Source: IMCC2047 sp041395865
Lineage (GTDB): Bacteria > Pseudomonadota > Gammaproteobacteria > Pseudomonadales > IMCC2047
NCBI GenBank assembly: GCA_041395865.1
Contig: JAWKZQ010000006.1
Span: 95,976 to 159,975, forward strand
Reading direction: 5' to 3'
DNA: 64,000 nucleotides
The notes under the pieces are model-generated. The model was given only the letters and a program-made list of their open reading frames with translations. It searched no databases and had not been told where the DNA came from. Position numbers and translations under genes: made by a program. Of this stretch, positions 63,989-64,000 are shown in pieces (position 1 is the stretch's first letter; every line of letters begins with the position of its first letter).

Positions 63989-63996
63989 AAAAAAAA
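63989..63996. repeat. Right 8-bp target duplication of the IS
   Basis: AAAAAAAA directly after the right terminal repeat, matching the left copy; followed by GCCG at the window end. Confidence 0.85.
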
Positions 63997-64000
63997 GCCG

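Noticed and set aside
1..64000. CRISPR arrays or defence islands
   Set aside because: No regularly spaced repeats, Cas proteins or known defence gene pairs were seen.

Overview
The window reads as ordinary chromosome of a Gammaproteobacterium, probably close to Pseudomonadales/Cellvibrionales. The basis is the block thrS-infC-rpmI-rplT-pheS-pheT-ihfA-merR-tRNA-Pro, a Pseudomonas-type PheS with a cysteine cluster, and E. coli/Pseudomonas-like SlyD, YeaC, QueD, MltF, GlpG-type rhomboid and PepN. Species cannot be fixed from the sequence alone. Layout: 1-2.4 kb holds the 3' part of uvrB and a UDP-glucuronate-type epimerase; tRNA-Val(GAC) and malate dehydrogenase follow; 3.9-11.3 kb is the translation operon. 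pheT carries a 1-base deletion near its 3' end, visible because the correct C-terminus continues in another frame. 

From tRNA-Pro (11.4 kb) to about 24.8 kb lies a surface-polysaccharide locus, visibly richer in A+T up to about 19 kb. Its first 3.4 kb is broken: a WbpE-like aminotransferase, a Wzx-like flippase and a sulfotransferase are each split by small indels. After that come intact glycosyltransferases, a PglC/PglD/PglE-like set (sugar transferase, acetyltransferase, aminotransferase), a UDP-sugar dehydrogenase on the other strand, a second membrane-anchored sugar transferase and another epimerase. No O-antigen polymerase and no intact flippase is visible in the window. 

24.8-44 kb is core genome: DUF6316, START-domain protein, uracil-DNA glycosylase-like protein, a Tyr/His-rich secreted protein, BolA, TrhO, an ABC exporter, GltBD of the long type, a VWA/J-domain pair, MltF, and a minus-strand group that looks like ornithine-lipid synthesis (OlsB-like plus PlsC-like) with YHS, TANGO2/NRDE and DinB proteins. 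44-57.5 kb: RibB with a degenerate GTP cyclohydrolase II domain, QueD, tRNA-Val(TAC)-tRNA-Asp(GTC) with a clear promoter, SlyD, three poorly known proteins, a PLP deaminase, NadK, phosphoesterase, rhomboid, YeaC, DUF2797 and PepN. 

57.5-64 kb: two tandem bacteriohemerythrins with a perfect FNR/ANR-type palindrome upstream, a MauG/cytochrome c peroxidase-like protein, RsmE, RimO, and a complete ISL3-type insertion sequence flanked by 8-bp A8 repeats. Between MauG and rsmE there is a decayed extra copy of a rimO 3' end. I found no clearly novel defence or metabolic system. The most useful leads are the decayed glycan block, the rimO remnant, the pheT frameshift, the FNR box at the hemerythrins, and the small uncharacterised gene sets at 36.8-38.3 kb and 46.7-49.1 kb.
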